In this document: piece after piece, positions 21,521-32,845 of the stretch
Layout: each line of letters begins with the position of its first letter
How positions within the stretch are numbered: position 1 is the stretch's first letter
Origin: Limonium bicolor
Lineage: Eukaryota > Streptophyta > Magnoliopsida > Caryophyllales > Plumbaginaceae
Assembly (NCBI GenBank): GCA_023374045.1
Contig: CM041777.1
Coordinates: 103,122,046-103,186,045, forward strand
Length of the DNA stretch: 64,000 nucleotides
Reading direction: 5' to 3'
Position numbers and translations under genes: made by a program
The notes under the pieces: model-generated
Told to the model about the DNA's origin: nothing
Seen by the model: only the letters and a program-made list of their open reading frames with translations
Databases searched by the model: none

Positions 21521-22024
21521 TGTAGACACCAAAAATTCTCACCCCATAAAGCAAATTGCGAAATAATGATTATAATAAGAGGGGTCGTCGCCTTTCTTTT
21601 TCTTTTTTTTAGCGTGCGTGCCAAAATGAAGCCGCCTTTTTATAAGCTTTCGAACCGATTTTTCAAGCATTTTAGAAAAACAGGCCATTCTTCTACAAAA
21701 AGTTTCCAACGACATTTCTGTTTCAAAGCCATCCCTTTTGTTTATTCACTTATTTTACAATCTTATTCTTATTTATATTCCATTCATTTATTTATTCGTC
21801 TATCCACTTTTTGTTATATTTTATTTTATTTTGCCATTTACATTAGTGGTTTTATTGTCATTTCAATTTATACACTTTTATTTTCAGCTCACAAACACAA
21901 TCCACACTTGATTGAAGTCTGGTCCAGCCTAGTCCCTTAAACCCATTCCAACTCCAAACATTGGACCTAGAGGCCCAAACAAAAGCCCAAACCCACTCAA
22001 AAACCCTAAACCCCACCCTCTCAT

Positions 22025-22033
22025 TATAAAAAA
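22025..22033 (+). promoter_or_regulatory. Candidate TATA box, LTR 1 of array D
   Basis: TATAAAAAA stands in a well-formed core-promoter context about 505 bp into the LTR, with ACTTGTACAGTAGAGAGCAG downstream. The box is conserved in the other LTRs at 34653, 47279 and 59904, although the CCACCCTCT run just before it varies by one or two bases between copies. Confidence 0.7.
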
Positions 22034-24593
22034 CAACTTGTACAGTAGAGAGCAGGGGGGCAGCCGGACTTCCATCTTCATCCACCGGTTTTATTTGGCC
22101 GTTCTTCCATTTCCGAAACAAGAACAGTAGCCGCATCTCATCCCTAGTGAGAAAAAACACAAAACGTGAGCCTTCTTCTTTTGGACTCTCGACCTGCACC
22201 CGAGAATTTACACCATCACCGTCATTGAGAAAACTTCCACCAGATCACCACCCCATTCCTTTAAGCCTCAACCCAGCTCGTCGGAACTTCCCCGGATTTT
22301 CGTTCCACCAGCGCGGTCGACAGTGTAAAGTCTTTGCTCCATCTTCTCCTCTATCTGAAACTGGTTTCGAGCTCTTCGTCCCTTTTCCTTGCGTTTTTTT
22401 TCAATTAAAACCAGCACCAGGACTTCGAATCGCCATTTCGTATGTCTCTGTCTACATTGGAAAGCAGAATCTCTTTTCCTCCCAATAATCTCGTTTTACA
22501 CTGTCACTGAAGGGATTCAAGAGATAGTTACAATCTCCCCGCGGTGTCGGGACTGTTTTCATAATCAATTGGTGTAACCTGTTTCACCCGGTTTCTTTCT
22601 TTTCTCTCTGCGACTGATTTCGACCCCTTTCTATATTCCTGTTTTAATTTGGGTTATGAGTGCCCATATGATGAACACCAAGCTCACCATGGGCATCCGG
22701 GTTCAAGAAGTGGTGCGAAACTGCAAGCTCTGTTTTATGTGTGTTTAGAGACATGGACGGATATCTAGTTAAGCAGTTTTCTGTGGGTATCAGTTCGATG
22801 TTAGCATATACTCTGATCTCTTCTCTTTCTCTGTATGTTGCGTACCCTTTATCCCTTCAATGGTGTTAGACCTTTTGATAAGTGCGCAAACAAATACCAA
22901 GTTCATCATTGGTTTTGAGTTCCATGAAACTGTGTAAAGAAAATGAAATACGAGCTCCGGATGACTAGCTAACGACAGACTTTCTCCCTTTCTCTCTTTT
23001 GTTTTTCTTTGTTCTCTCCCTTTTGCCTCGTATCAATTTTCATTCTGGTTTTTGAAAGAAATCGTCTCGTTTCTACTTATTTCTGGATCTGCCATCAATT
23101 TTCTAGTATTTCACCATCGGTTTTACCAAAGAAATCCGGATGTTGAGGGCTAAACGAAAAAGAGGGCTGCAGTTTACTGGAGTTCAATTTCAAAGACGAT
23201 ACTGGCTTGTTGTACCCCGTTCCCGTTTGTTTTCCAAATCTGACTGTTTTTCTTATCACGTCTTTTGCGTTAATCTGAATCCATGAGAGGTTTCAGGATT
23301 TCTGAAAGTATTTGGAAACGAGATAAGGATCCCCAGTGTCTTCTCCCGTTTCTTATCGTTTGATAGTGTGATTGTGATTTTCTCTGCATTATTTTTCGGA
23401 TAAACTGTAGTAGTATCGGTGAAGAAGAAATTTCAATCCTATCGGACTACTCTTGAGCTTCAAGCTGGCATCCCTCCTCTTAAGTCCATTTCCCTTACGT
23501 ATTGAACATCCCTGGTTCTATATATGTATATATGCGTGCTTACCCTGTTGCGAAATGAGTTCTTTACAGGTACTAGAATCTCACGAGCTGGTGATTGTCC
23601 TGATAGCACAACTCTTGTCAGTATGTTGTTTTCTGCTTCAGTCCTACGGATTATAGCTCTACTCCCTAACCACATTATGCCTTCTTTTTTTTCCTCTTTT
23701 TTGGGTCGTTATCTTACCCGACCCATCTCAGGGAAGGTAGTAATCCAGAATGAGCCGACAATCGGCCAGCACATTATTCATCATTTTCACTTCTGTCTTG
23801 TACATTCGATTATGGATACGTATATTTGTTTAACTCGTGGATGTGTCCTGTTTTGATTTGTTCCTTTCTCCGCAGAAAAGAGTTGCTCTCTTCCCGGGTA
23901 CTACTTTCTGAACTAAGCAATCTTAGGCTATGGTGTTTAATGTGTATTCTTGAAATGTAATCTGCGTACACTCCACATTCTTTTAATGAACTCTATTGTA
24001 CATCTATCTTTGCGTTTTGGTTGAATATACGAGCATACTCCTCATGCAATCCTCTGCCCGTTTTGAACTTGTACACCTAGTACAGACTTTTTTTTTCTTC
24101 TTCTTAATTACTAGTAAGAGAGTTGAATGTCTAGTATAGGGCCTCTGCGCATACTCTGGTGATGGGTTTCAAATAAAAGTGGGATTAATTATTTGTTAAT
24201 CTGCTATGCCATGTCTGTATTGATCTTTTTCTTGGATTCAATCTGTAAGTCGTCTATGTTATTTGCTCTTGATCTATCTTTGTGCTGTACATATCCACAA
24301 CTTCCATTCAGCTTTATTGTTTTTTTTTAATCCATCTTTGTTTTGTTTATTACTAAGCCCTAGTTATTAGACCTTAGGACCAAACCTTAGGATAGAGGGT
24401 GAACCCTAAGATTTAGGTGAGCCATGGTCCCACCTAATAAATTGGAGGATCCCTAGACCCAAACCACATCTTATTATAATAACATGTATTAATAAAAGCA
24501 CTTTCTCAAAATTCATCTCAATTTGATTCATCATTTCTTCCCAAATTTTTCAAAGCCCATCAAAGCTCAAAACAACTCGAACAAAAAATCAAT

Positions 24594-24950
24594 CTCGGCC
24601 CAAAACCCAATCTCAGCCCAAGTCCAATCTCGGCCCAAAACCAACAAGCCCACAATCGGCCCAAAACCAACAAGCCCATAGTTGGCCCAAAACCAATAAG
24701 CCCACAATCGGCCCAAAACCAACAAGCCCACAATCGACCCAAGTCCACAAAAGTCAAAACGATTTGACCTTGACTCGAACCTTTGACCAAGTCCAAGTTT
24801 GACCTTGACCCCACTTTGACCAATCTGAACTTTGACCTCGACCCAACTTTGACTCGGTTCAACTTTGACCAACATGCACTTTGACCTCGACCCAACTTTG
24901 ATTCGATCCCACTTTGACTCGGTCTAACTTTGACCCGATTCGCTTTCCAA
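24594..24950. repeat. Low-complexity tandem tracts in LTR 1
   Basis: Two adjacent degenerate arrays: units like GGCCCAAAACCAACAAGCCC (to about 24740), then units built on ACTTTGACCTCGACCCA (24765-24950). They create overlapping long ORFs on the minus strand in every LTR copy. Equivalent tracts lie near 37220, 49850 and 62456. Confidence 0.75.
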
Positions 24951-25398
24951 CCCCAACCCAAATTCAATTCATACCCAATTCATTTAGCTCAATTCAACTC
25001 AAACCCAAATACATTTCATTCAATCCACACTCAACTTGTAAATTCCTTTCAAAATTCAAAACCCGAAAAGAATTCCAATCCATCATTTTATTCAAACTTC
25101 CTAAAAGTTTTCAAAAGAAGTCATTTTGTGGAATTTTAAAGGAAAAACTCTTCTCACATCACAGAAAACTCTTCTCAAATGCAGAAAGTTCTTCTCACAT
25201 ACACAGAAAGTTTTCTCCTAAAACATTTCTCAAAATCAGTGCTTCTTTACTGAGAATTCCGAACAACTTTCAAAGTTTTCTAACTTAGTTTTCAAATCCA
25301 AGTAAATTGTTTTCGGGGAGCAAGAAATGTCTAACCCCTTCAAAACATTTCCTCCATGGTTAGAACATTACTTGTCTTCCTTCCCAAAATAAAAATCC

Positions 25399-25557
25399 GA
25401 GGCAGGGCACTGGGGTTATAACCTTCCCTTGTCACAGTCTGGATCTCTTTAGGCGGGGCATTAGGGTGACAAACCTCCCCTAATTGCAGCCTAGATTTTT
25501 ACAAGGCGGGGTGCTAGGGAAGTAACAACCTTCCTAGTTGCAGCCGGGATTTTAGAA
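25399..25557 (+). repeat. Three 53-bp hairpin repeats in LTR 1
   Basis: Three diverged 53-bp units start at 25399, 25452 and 25505, each opening with GGC(A/G)GGG. Units two and three contain inverted repeats ATTAGGG/CCCTAAT and CTAGGGAAG/CTTCCTAG: the arms differ in sequence but pairing is kept. Copies are at 38025, 50652 and 63261. Confidence 0.7.
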
Positions 25558-26479
25558 TCATCTAACTCCCTTCCGTTCGATTTCAATGTTTTCGGTTTTT
25601 AACGTTTTTAAACTCGGGAGTTAGAGACGTTATTAGGGTTTGACCTAGAGTATCCCATTCATGATACTTCTCTCTAAATCCTATTTTTCGACATAAATTC
25701 ATTGCCCCATCTTTCGAGCCTCGACACTTACCATTAATTTAGTGTCGTGTTTGAGGGGGTACATAGGGTAATCCCTTGGGATTATCCGCCCTTTTACAAC
25801 AAAAAATGATTTTTTCGATTTTAAAAACTTTAAGAGAGACAATTTTGACAATCATTCCTCCGAACAGTTCAGTCCACCATCATCTCAGTCTAAATTCGAA
25901 ATATCCCAAAACCTCAACCCTTGTAGATTCTCGAACCCGAAAAACCCGGGATCTCTACTCAAACTTCAATCGTCTCACACACTCAAATTATTATCCAAAC
26001 TCAAATCATTCCAAACTTGAAACATCTCCTGAATCCCAACTTCTTCCAAACTTCTATAGTCTCATAGGCCCGAGTGCCTCACAGTCTCAAAACATCACAA
26101 TTTCTCCACAAACGTCTCACAGGCCCCAGCGCCTCACAGACTCAAACACTTCAACCTCTTCCACCATTTTAAGATTCAAACGTCTCACAGACCCGAGCGT
26201 CTCACAGGCCTTAACATCTCATTACTCCCACTACATGAACATCCCAATCGTCTCATAGACTCGAACATCTCACGAACTCGAATGTCTCACAGACCCGAGC
26301 GTCTCACAGACTCAATCATTCTGAGATTTCAATGCCTCACAGACCTGGGCGTCTCACAGACTCTAACCTCCCAAAACCCGAAACTTCTTGAAACTTCGAA
26401 TCCTTCTAAATCTCAAACAATACAAATATCCTCAAGCTCCACAAACATCAAAACTTCCAAAACCCAAACATTGCGTGAA

Positions 26480-26519
26480 CTACGTAAGGTCTGATCTCAA
26501 CAGGGAGTTGAGTACGTAG
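26480..26519 (+). other. Structured RNA/DNA element in LTR 1
   Basis: Outer arms CTACGTA (26480-26486) and TACGTAG (26513-26519) enclose inner arms CTCAAC (26496-26501) and GTTGAG (26507-26512) with loop AGGGA. A diverged copy in the internal region (32312-32351) has CTCAAT/ATTGAG instead, a compensatory change. Both are followed by GGCA(A/G)CCC and GGGTGCGACC. Function unknown; a processing, polyadenylation or packaging signal is possible. Confidence 0.65.
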
Positions 26520-27298
26520 GCAACCCACACAGGGTGCGACCCCATTCCAAACAAAAAACCCCTTTCCCCCTCTAAGGTGGCTCTCGTACTTCTCAAAATG
26601 CTCAAACCTTCTTCGGCTCCCACAAACTTCAAACCATCAGACTCCAAGTCTTGTCTATTCACTCAAGCTCAGACATTTCCCAAATCTGCATTTCATACTC
26701 ATCCGAATTCCTCAATTCCCTCTTCTAGGCGCTGGCTTGGCAGAAAAGCTCGCCTCACTCACTCTCTCTCTCCCTTCTCATCCTAATCCTATCCTTGGCT
26801 TTTAAATGAATCTCTTTAATAAGGTTTTGAAAGAAGGCAATCCCGACAATTGGAGACCGAGGTTTCCTCGGGCACCAATCCGAAGTCGTGGTCGTTGCCA
26901 CTTCTAAGGGGTGTAACCCAGTGCGAACCCACACGGAATCTCTAGTATGATCAGATAAGTCCCTATCCATAGGCAACAATCTCAGAGTCAATTAACGGTT
27001 CGTAGAACCCTCTTTCCCTTTCCTTCCTAGTTCTTTAGGTCAAACTAGGTGGCGACTCTAGTCAATCCCGCCTTATAGAGGCACAAGTCCGCGTGGGGCC
27101 CATTGAGAGCGGGTGTAGTGCTCACTAGCATTCCCCTTATGCTCTCTGGGAAGAGACGGAGATAGAGTAGGTATTTGAGGGATGCCAAGGTGACAGGTTT
27201 TCACCCTCCACAGAATGGTATTTTAGGATCTAGGCTTTTCAGTCAAGAACCATATTTAGATAGACCCCCCTCATACCGAAAAATCACCCTCCACAGAA

Positions 27299-27316
27299 TG
27301 GCGACTCTGCTGGGGA
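27299..27316 (+). other. Primer binding site, array D unit 1
   Basis: TGGCGACTCTGCTGGGGA begins three bases after the LTR end. This form is typical of Ogre/Tat-type plant Ty3/gypsy elements, where, as I recall, the primer is a tRNA-Arg. Identical sites are at 39925-39942 and 52549-52566. Confidence 0.85.
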
Positions 27317-28888
27317 AAACTTGAGTAAGTTTTTCTCAAACTCAAGGAAGACTGAACTCCATTCAAAATTGTCGGGATTTCCCCACTTCTTTCAAAACCT
27401 TCATGAGATTCATTCCCAGCCTCTAGGATTATTCTATTCCACACTTATATTCCACACCTAGAGTGTGTAGCTGATGAGGACAGCTAGGATTTGTTAGATC
27501 CTCAACAAACATTGCAACAATTGGGTTAATAATTAGCTCACGATTAGAAAGAGACACTTAGGATTGAATGAAGCTAACTTCCCTTTAGGTTAATAAACAA
27601 CCAATTTGGAATCACTTTCAAGATAAAACTCTTAGCAAATAGGGTGGTGCTGACTTCATTGCTTTTATATTTTATGTTATGATTGTGGGGTGCATTGGGA
27701 GGGTAGCTTAGGACATGCATTCCTCTGTGTCACCCGATTTATCCACGAGTCACGGAATCCCGACCGGTCCACGGTTGATTTCCCATGAGCTGGGTCATTT
27801 ATCTAAATGGCTAACCCACGGGGCAAGATGGTCATCGACCTACGCCCTGCAGGCTCATGATCCAAAAATATCCTCCATTATCCGAGTCTAAGCCAGCATA
27901 TAGTGAACCATGAGCCTTCAGTGTCCAGCTGCCTAATCGGTGTCTAAGACGGGTTTTACGGGTAGTCACCCCCTTGTATGCCGCCTGTCTGACCACCCTT
28001 CTATCTTACCCTAAAGATTGCATGGGCTCAGTTCTTCATTGTTCCTCTGCACCACGGGTGTCTCTAAAGCCTGATGTCACGCTACACGTCCATAGAGGAT
28101 CCCGTATTTACCGGATACCCATACATGGCACAGCGTAGTCAGTGAATAATTTGGACTTTAGACACACCTGACCGTGCAAACGATGGAGACCCGACCCCAT
28201 GCAGTACTTCCCCAAGTTTTCCAAAAGTGGGTATGTTGTGATAATCACCGGCCGTGGCTCGTGTGACTGTATCATTTCGGGTATCCTGACCTTTCGAACT
28301 TAAGCACTCCGGACTTTCTTGATGACGTGCCCCACAAGGCATAACAGAGATAAATCCCGAGAGATGAACAGTGAAGGAACGACGGTTCCCCCAGTGGTAT
28401 GGAAGCATTGATTGACCTGGAAGGTGATTATCCCAACATTAACACTTACAGCTCCACATCAAACATAGCCACGATTTCTTTTATGCTATACATGTGTGCA
28501 AACCACTTTTTCAAACCAATCTGTTTCAAAACGTTCGGAATTCTCTTTTGCACATCTCTTATAGCTATTTTACGAGCTCGTTTAATTTCAAATCCCACCT
28601 AAATTTTTCTCATAAACATTTACGGTTTTAATCTTGCCACTTCATCTTTAGAATGTTACTCCAAAACAATTTTCACAAATAGATTTCGAAGACCTACTTT
28701 CTACAAACCTACTTTCTACAAACGAATTTCAAACAACATTTTTTCACCAACGTTATTTTAAAATAGTTTTTGAAAACAGTTTTCAAAGTTGATTTTCATA
28801 AACGTATTTCAAAATAAATGATTTAGTCCCCATGTCGTGACCCGCTATTTTTGAAGTTCTACCCACCTCCAAGAGCAGCGGTCATTAC

Positions 28889-29702
28889 TGTGGAGCGTAC
28901 TAGTCATTTCGTGTTTTCACAAAAGTGGTGGATTTTCACATAAGATTTTGTGCTCGATCATTCACCTTTTCCTTTCTCAAGAATACCCCTCATCTCCCTC
29001 ATCAGAGCGGATCGAGCTAAAAATCAGAGGCACACCAACCCATGGAGCTAGCCGAGCGACATGAAGACTAGCGACACCGGTTCGAGTTCAAACTGTTGAA
29101 AATCAGAATAACACCAACCCGTTTTGTTTGATCATAGTTTTGCTTCGCTACAAAAGCCTGAAAATGAGCCAGCAGTCGGTCAAGAGCCCGAAGACAAGCG
29201 AGCAACCGATCAAGAGCCCGAAGATGAGCGAGCAGCCGGTCAAGAATCCAAAGACGAGCGAGCAGCCGGCCAGGAGGCCGAACGTGAGTAGTCATTCAGA
29301 AGCCCGAAGACGGACCAGAGGAGTTCAGAAGAAGTTTAGCTCAAAATTCCCCATTTTAATGACTTTTTAGGATTGATGATGTATAGGATTTTCCTCGATG
29401 ATTCTTTTCTCTCTCGTTCATTTCTGAATAGATTAGGTGTATAGGTTTATACAACCCCTTTGAATTTATTTAGATCAATGTGTATAGAGTTCCCCTACTC
29501 CCCATTTTATTTGCGAATGATAGAGTGTCAAAGTTTATATTGAGAAAATCCACCACTTTGAAAACACACGTTTTCAAAATTGTTTTCTAAAAATCGGTTT
29601 CTTTTGGCATGCACGTATAAAGAGAAGAACGAATAAAGGACGACCCCTCACAGTTGCATATTCATAAATCGCTTTATGGGGTGAAAATTCATGGTATCTA
29701 CA
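28889..29702 (-). repeat. Inverted LTR-like segment in internal region 1
   Basis: Read on the minus strand from 29702 it starts TGTAGATACC, then TTTTCACCCCATAAAGC and GAGGGGTCGTC, closely matching the first about 140 bp of the array LTR. Upstream of that start is a purine-rich CAGGGGACACC, similar in place to the array PPT. The left end reads (minus) GTACGCTCCACA, similar to the array LTR end, followed by a degenerate form of the array primer site. So it looks like a short, diverged, oppositely oriented LTR of a related family. The middle does not match the array LTR. Copies: 41515-42327 and 54142-54954. Confidence 0.55.
29170..29281. repeat. 33-bp minisatellite in internal region 1
   Basis: About three and a half copies of a 33-bp unit (GAGCCCGAAGACGAGCGAGC-type). 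It gives an ORF (29128-29370) with an 11-residue repeat, but copy 3 (near 54488) has a one-base deletion that changes the frame, so I do not call a gene. Confidence 0.8.
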
Positions 29703-32311
29703 GAAGGTGTCCCCTGAATAGACACACCAATAAATACAACGAGCACAAAGCAAACAACATGCATTGCATTCATTACAAAAGTCCCATGCATTCTCGGTCA
29801 GTCCAAATTCATCAAACATGTGCAAGTCCTGTCCACCTCAAAATTTGCACAATCACGTGTTCCATTCTAACCTGGCCACACACCATCTTTCATCCCAAAT
29901 ATCTCGATCGCCAAAGCCCCATCTCAGAGGGATAGAATAGAAAACCGGGAAGTTCAAACCTCTCCCAATCATAATCACCATGCGCGCCAGTGACCAAAAG
30001 GGAAGGAGTGTCATACCGTGGGGCTACCATGCGGGAGTTGTCACTCCCTAAAAATTCAAGATCCGGGAGCCAATCACCAATCTGACCTCACTTGAGAATT
30101 ACTATCCCGACCGCGACCCCAACAGGTAGACCATCTTCAAGGCCAACAGTAATGGGATGAGCTTCATGAACCATGAGCTGAATTCGACTCAAGCGAGACT
30201 AGGTGTAGCCTTACCACTCTTGCATTGCATCAAAAAACAAAACAAAAACAAACAAAACATTCTGTCAACCATCTCCATTCCTCATTTTCAGCATTTCATG
30301 CATCCTATACATAGTAATTCCATATTACCACAATACATCGCATGGTAGACAATCGCATTCGCATACTCCCATATCGAAATGACATCTTCAAGAAAATCAT
30401 GAGAAATTGATTGAACAGAGTGCGTGAACCACTAAACTCTCGACCCATCAATGAACACAAGGGTCCAATCAAAATTAGCACCACAAACCAGGTGAGTAGT
30501 GTGCAAAGAGCGGTATTTTCTCTTGAATTTTGATTGAGTGTTTTGGACGATCTATTGAGCGATGGGGGAAGGTAGGGAGATTCAACGGAGGTAAAACCAC
30601 GAGCGACATGTGCATTCCTTCATCACATGGAGAGGCATAATTCAAAGTGAGATCAATGTCGATAGCAAGATATGAATTGTGATTCATGCAAAGATCCGAG
30701 AATAGTAAGGAAACAATCATTGACTAATGAGGATGACGAGGCACTTAGGATCAAAAATCTCCACAAAACCAAAAAGCTTTGACTGCCCTGTACATAATCC
30801 CTTAGTTAGCCCCGCTGAGCCTTTCACGATAAACCTTTTTCTGTGAACTCCACAACATGCCAACCCACGTACATATACTTACTTGCCCTTGCAATAGAGG
30901 ATCTCGAAAGAGCCGGAGCCTTGGTCTCTCCCCCACCATCTTTCATAAGAACAACAAACGAAAATGTCCAAAGGAATCAGTGAGTCAATGCGACTCCAAA
31001 GCCAAACACCAAAAAAGAACGCCAAAAATGTTCAAAAATATCAACAAGTCAATGCAACTCCAAAGCTGAAAGCCAAAATACAAAGCAGAGAACGCATGAG
31101 AAAGTTGATGAGCCAAATGCAAATTTCAAAAGCAAAGTGAAAAGAAAGTTCAAATCGAACATCAGAAGAGACAAGAAGGAGAAAACCGAATCCAAAGGAC
31201 CAATGATGTCCCGTAGAAATCAATAAAAAAGTTATCAAAACCCGTCTAATCATTCCACCCATGGCAAAGGCGAAGCATACCCTCTATTGCGCAAAAGCTC
31301 CACAACTCCCTAAACAAATCCTCCGGTCCCATGTGACATACATCGCACCCCTCAGCCCCGTTATAACCCAATAAAAGACCTCTGACTCGTTAGTTGATGA
31401 GCGTTGACTGAAAGTATCAAATCTGAAACATGAATCATAAGCTTCGTACTAGTTATCAACATTTCCCGTCATACCAAAGGGACCATGAGCGTATGAGCGT
31501 GACCTTACCCACAAGGTCTTATGAGTGCGAGTGAATCTCCAGTCTAAGCACCAAATCATAAACAACCTACCCCATTGCAGGAGAGGAACTTGTAAGGATT
31601 GGAAAGTCCAGAACCTCGAAAGAACTTCTAAGGAAAATACTGCTCCGAGCATCGAGAGCATCATCACACCATTTGCACACACAACCATACTCATGAAAGA
31701 TGGACCCACATCCTTCCATGAGAGGAAAGTGATTTACACATTCCAGTTCAACAATCACTCAAGATCGAACCGAAGATGTCTTATATTCGTACCCCTCATA
31801 TTAAGAAAGATAGGGCCATACCTTCTCTCCAAAAAACTGCATATGCATTTGCATCATACCTAGCATTCAATATTTGCATGCATCATAACCATTTCATCAT
31901 TGTTGTCAACTGGTAAGAACTCTGCCTAGTCTCGCTGAAAGTCGACTTCAGTTGCAGTTGTTGAAGCATAACTTTTGATCAAAAGACGTGAACTGGAGCC
32001 ATCCTAGACCATCATCAAGCTACATCGAACCATCTTGGAGCCACCCTGGGCTATCCTTGAGCTACATCGAACCAAGCTAAAGCCATCCGAGGCCGTACGA
32101 AGACAATTCTGGAGCCATCCAGCGTCATGCTCGAACCTCATCAACACCATATCCAGAACCAAACTGGAGCCATGCGGGAGCCATCATCCGATTGAAACCA
32201 TCCTTGGAACTACACAGGGGGCACCCTAACAGTCCGAGAACAATACGGGAACCACCTCAAATCCACGTTAGATCTATTTCATAACCAGTGCCTTGCCTAA
32301 ATAGTTTCAAA

Positions 32312-32351
32312 CTACGTATGGTCTGATCTCAATATGGAATTGAGTACGTAG
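32312..32351 (+). other. Structured element, internal copy 1
   Basis: CTACGTA ... CTCAAT-ATGGA-ATTGAG-TACGTAG, followed by GGCAGCCC and GGGTGCGACC. It is a diverged relative of the LTR element at 26480, in the same orientation and with pairing preserved. Its presence suggests that 31990-32720 derives from an old LTR. Confidence 0.6.
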
Positions 32352-32845
32352 GCAGCCCGTCCAGGGTGCGACCACCTCAAAGGAAAAAAACTCCCCCTTC
32401 TTCCCCTCGGAGTCACATTGAAGCTTTTCCGGAGCCACACCGAAGCCATTCATCACCACAAAAAACATCAATCACATCAAAGTCCACCAATCACATCAAC
32501 CCACCATTCGACTCAAAATCTCAATCCAAATCAAAACCCACCAACCACCCCAGAGCCGTTGCTCATAATGGGGTCATGAATCAAGTCGGAGCCATCCGAC
32601 CACACTGGAGCCACCCGACCGCACCAGAGCCATCAACATAATCCGGAGCCATCAGTCCATACCGGAGCCATCACCACATGCCAAAGTCATCTCAAAATTT
32701 CAAACAACTCTGGAGCCGTCTGCTCACACAAAAACCTACATCCACAAACAGGGAGTTTAATTCAATTAATACATTGGTTAATCACCTCACATCACATATC
32801 ATCTGCATATACCCACAAAATTTGCTCACTATCTGACGTATCTTC

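Larger units (their letters stand above)
21521..27295 (+). repeat. Array D, LTR 1
   Basis: A 5775-bp LTR starting TGTAGACACC and ending CACCCTCCACA, with TGT/ACA termini, followed after GAA by the primer site. It recurs with near identity at 34149, 46775 and 59400. The sequence before 21521 differs from that before the other copies, so this is the left edge of the array. It contains a TATA box (22025), three 53-bp hairpin repeats (25399), Pro/Lys-like low-complexity tracts from repeats of GGCCCAAAACCAACAAGCCC (24594-24740) and TTTGACC (24765-24950), CGTCTCACAGACCCGAG repeats (26040-26370), and a structured element at 26480. An ORF on the minus strand (24560-24967) is a by-product of these repeats. 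No LTR-encoded protein is recognised. Confidence 0.93.

Noticed and set aside
21455..21940. 161-residue ORF at the left array boundary
   Set aside because: It crosses the junction between flanking DNA and LTR 1; the LTR part repeats in other copies with different upstream sequence, so it is not a gene.
24560..24967. 135-residue minus-strand ORF conserved in all four array LTRs
   Set aside because: It lies wholly in low-complexity tandem repeats, and conservation only reflects near-identity of the LTR copies.
29128..29370. Small protein with an 11-residue SEQP(V)K-type repeat
   Set aside because: It is a translated 33-bp minisatellite; copy 3 has a frame-changing deletion, and both strands are similarly open.
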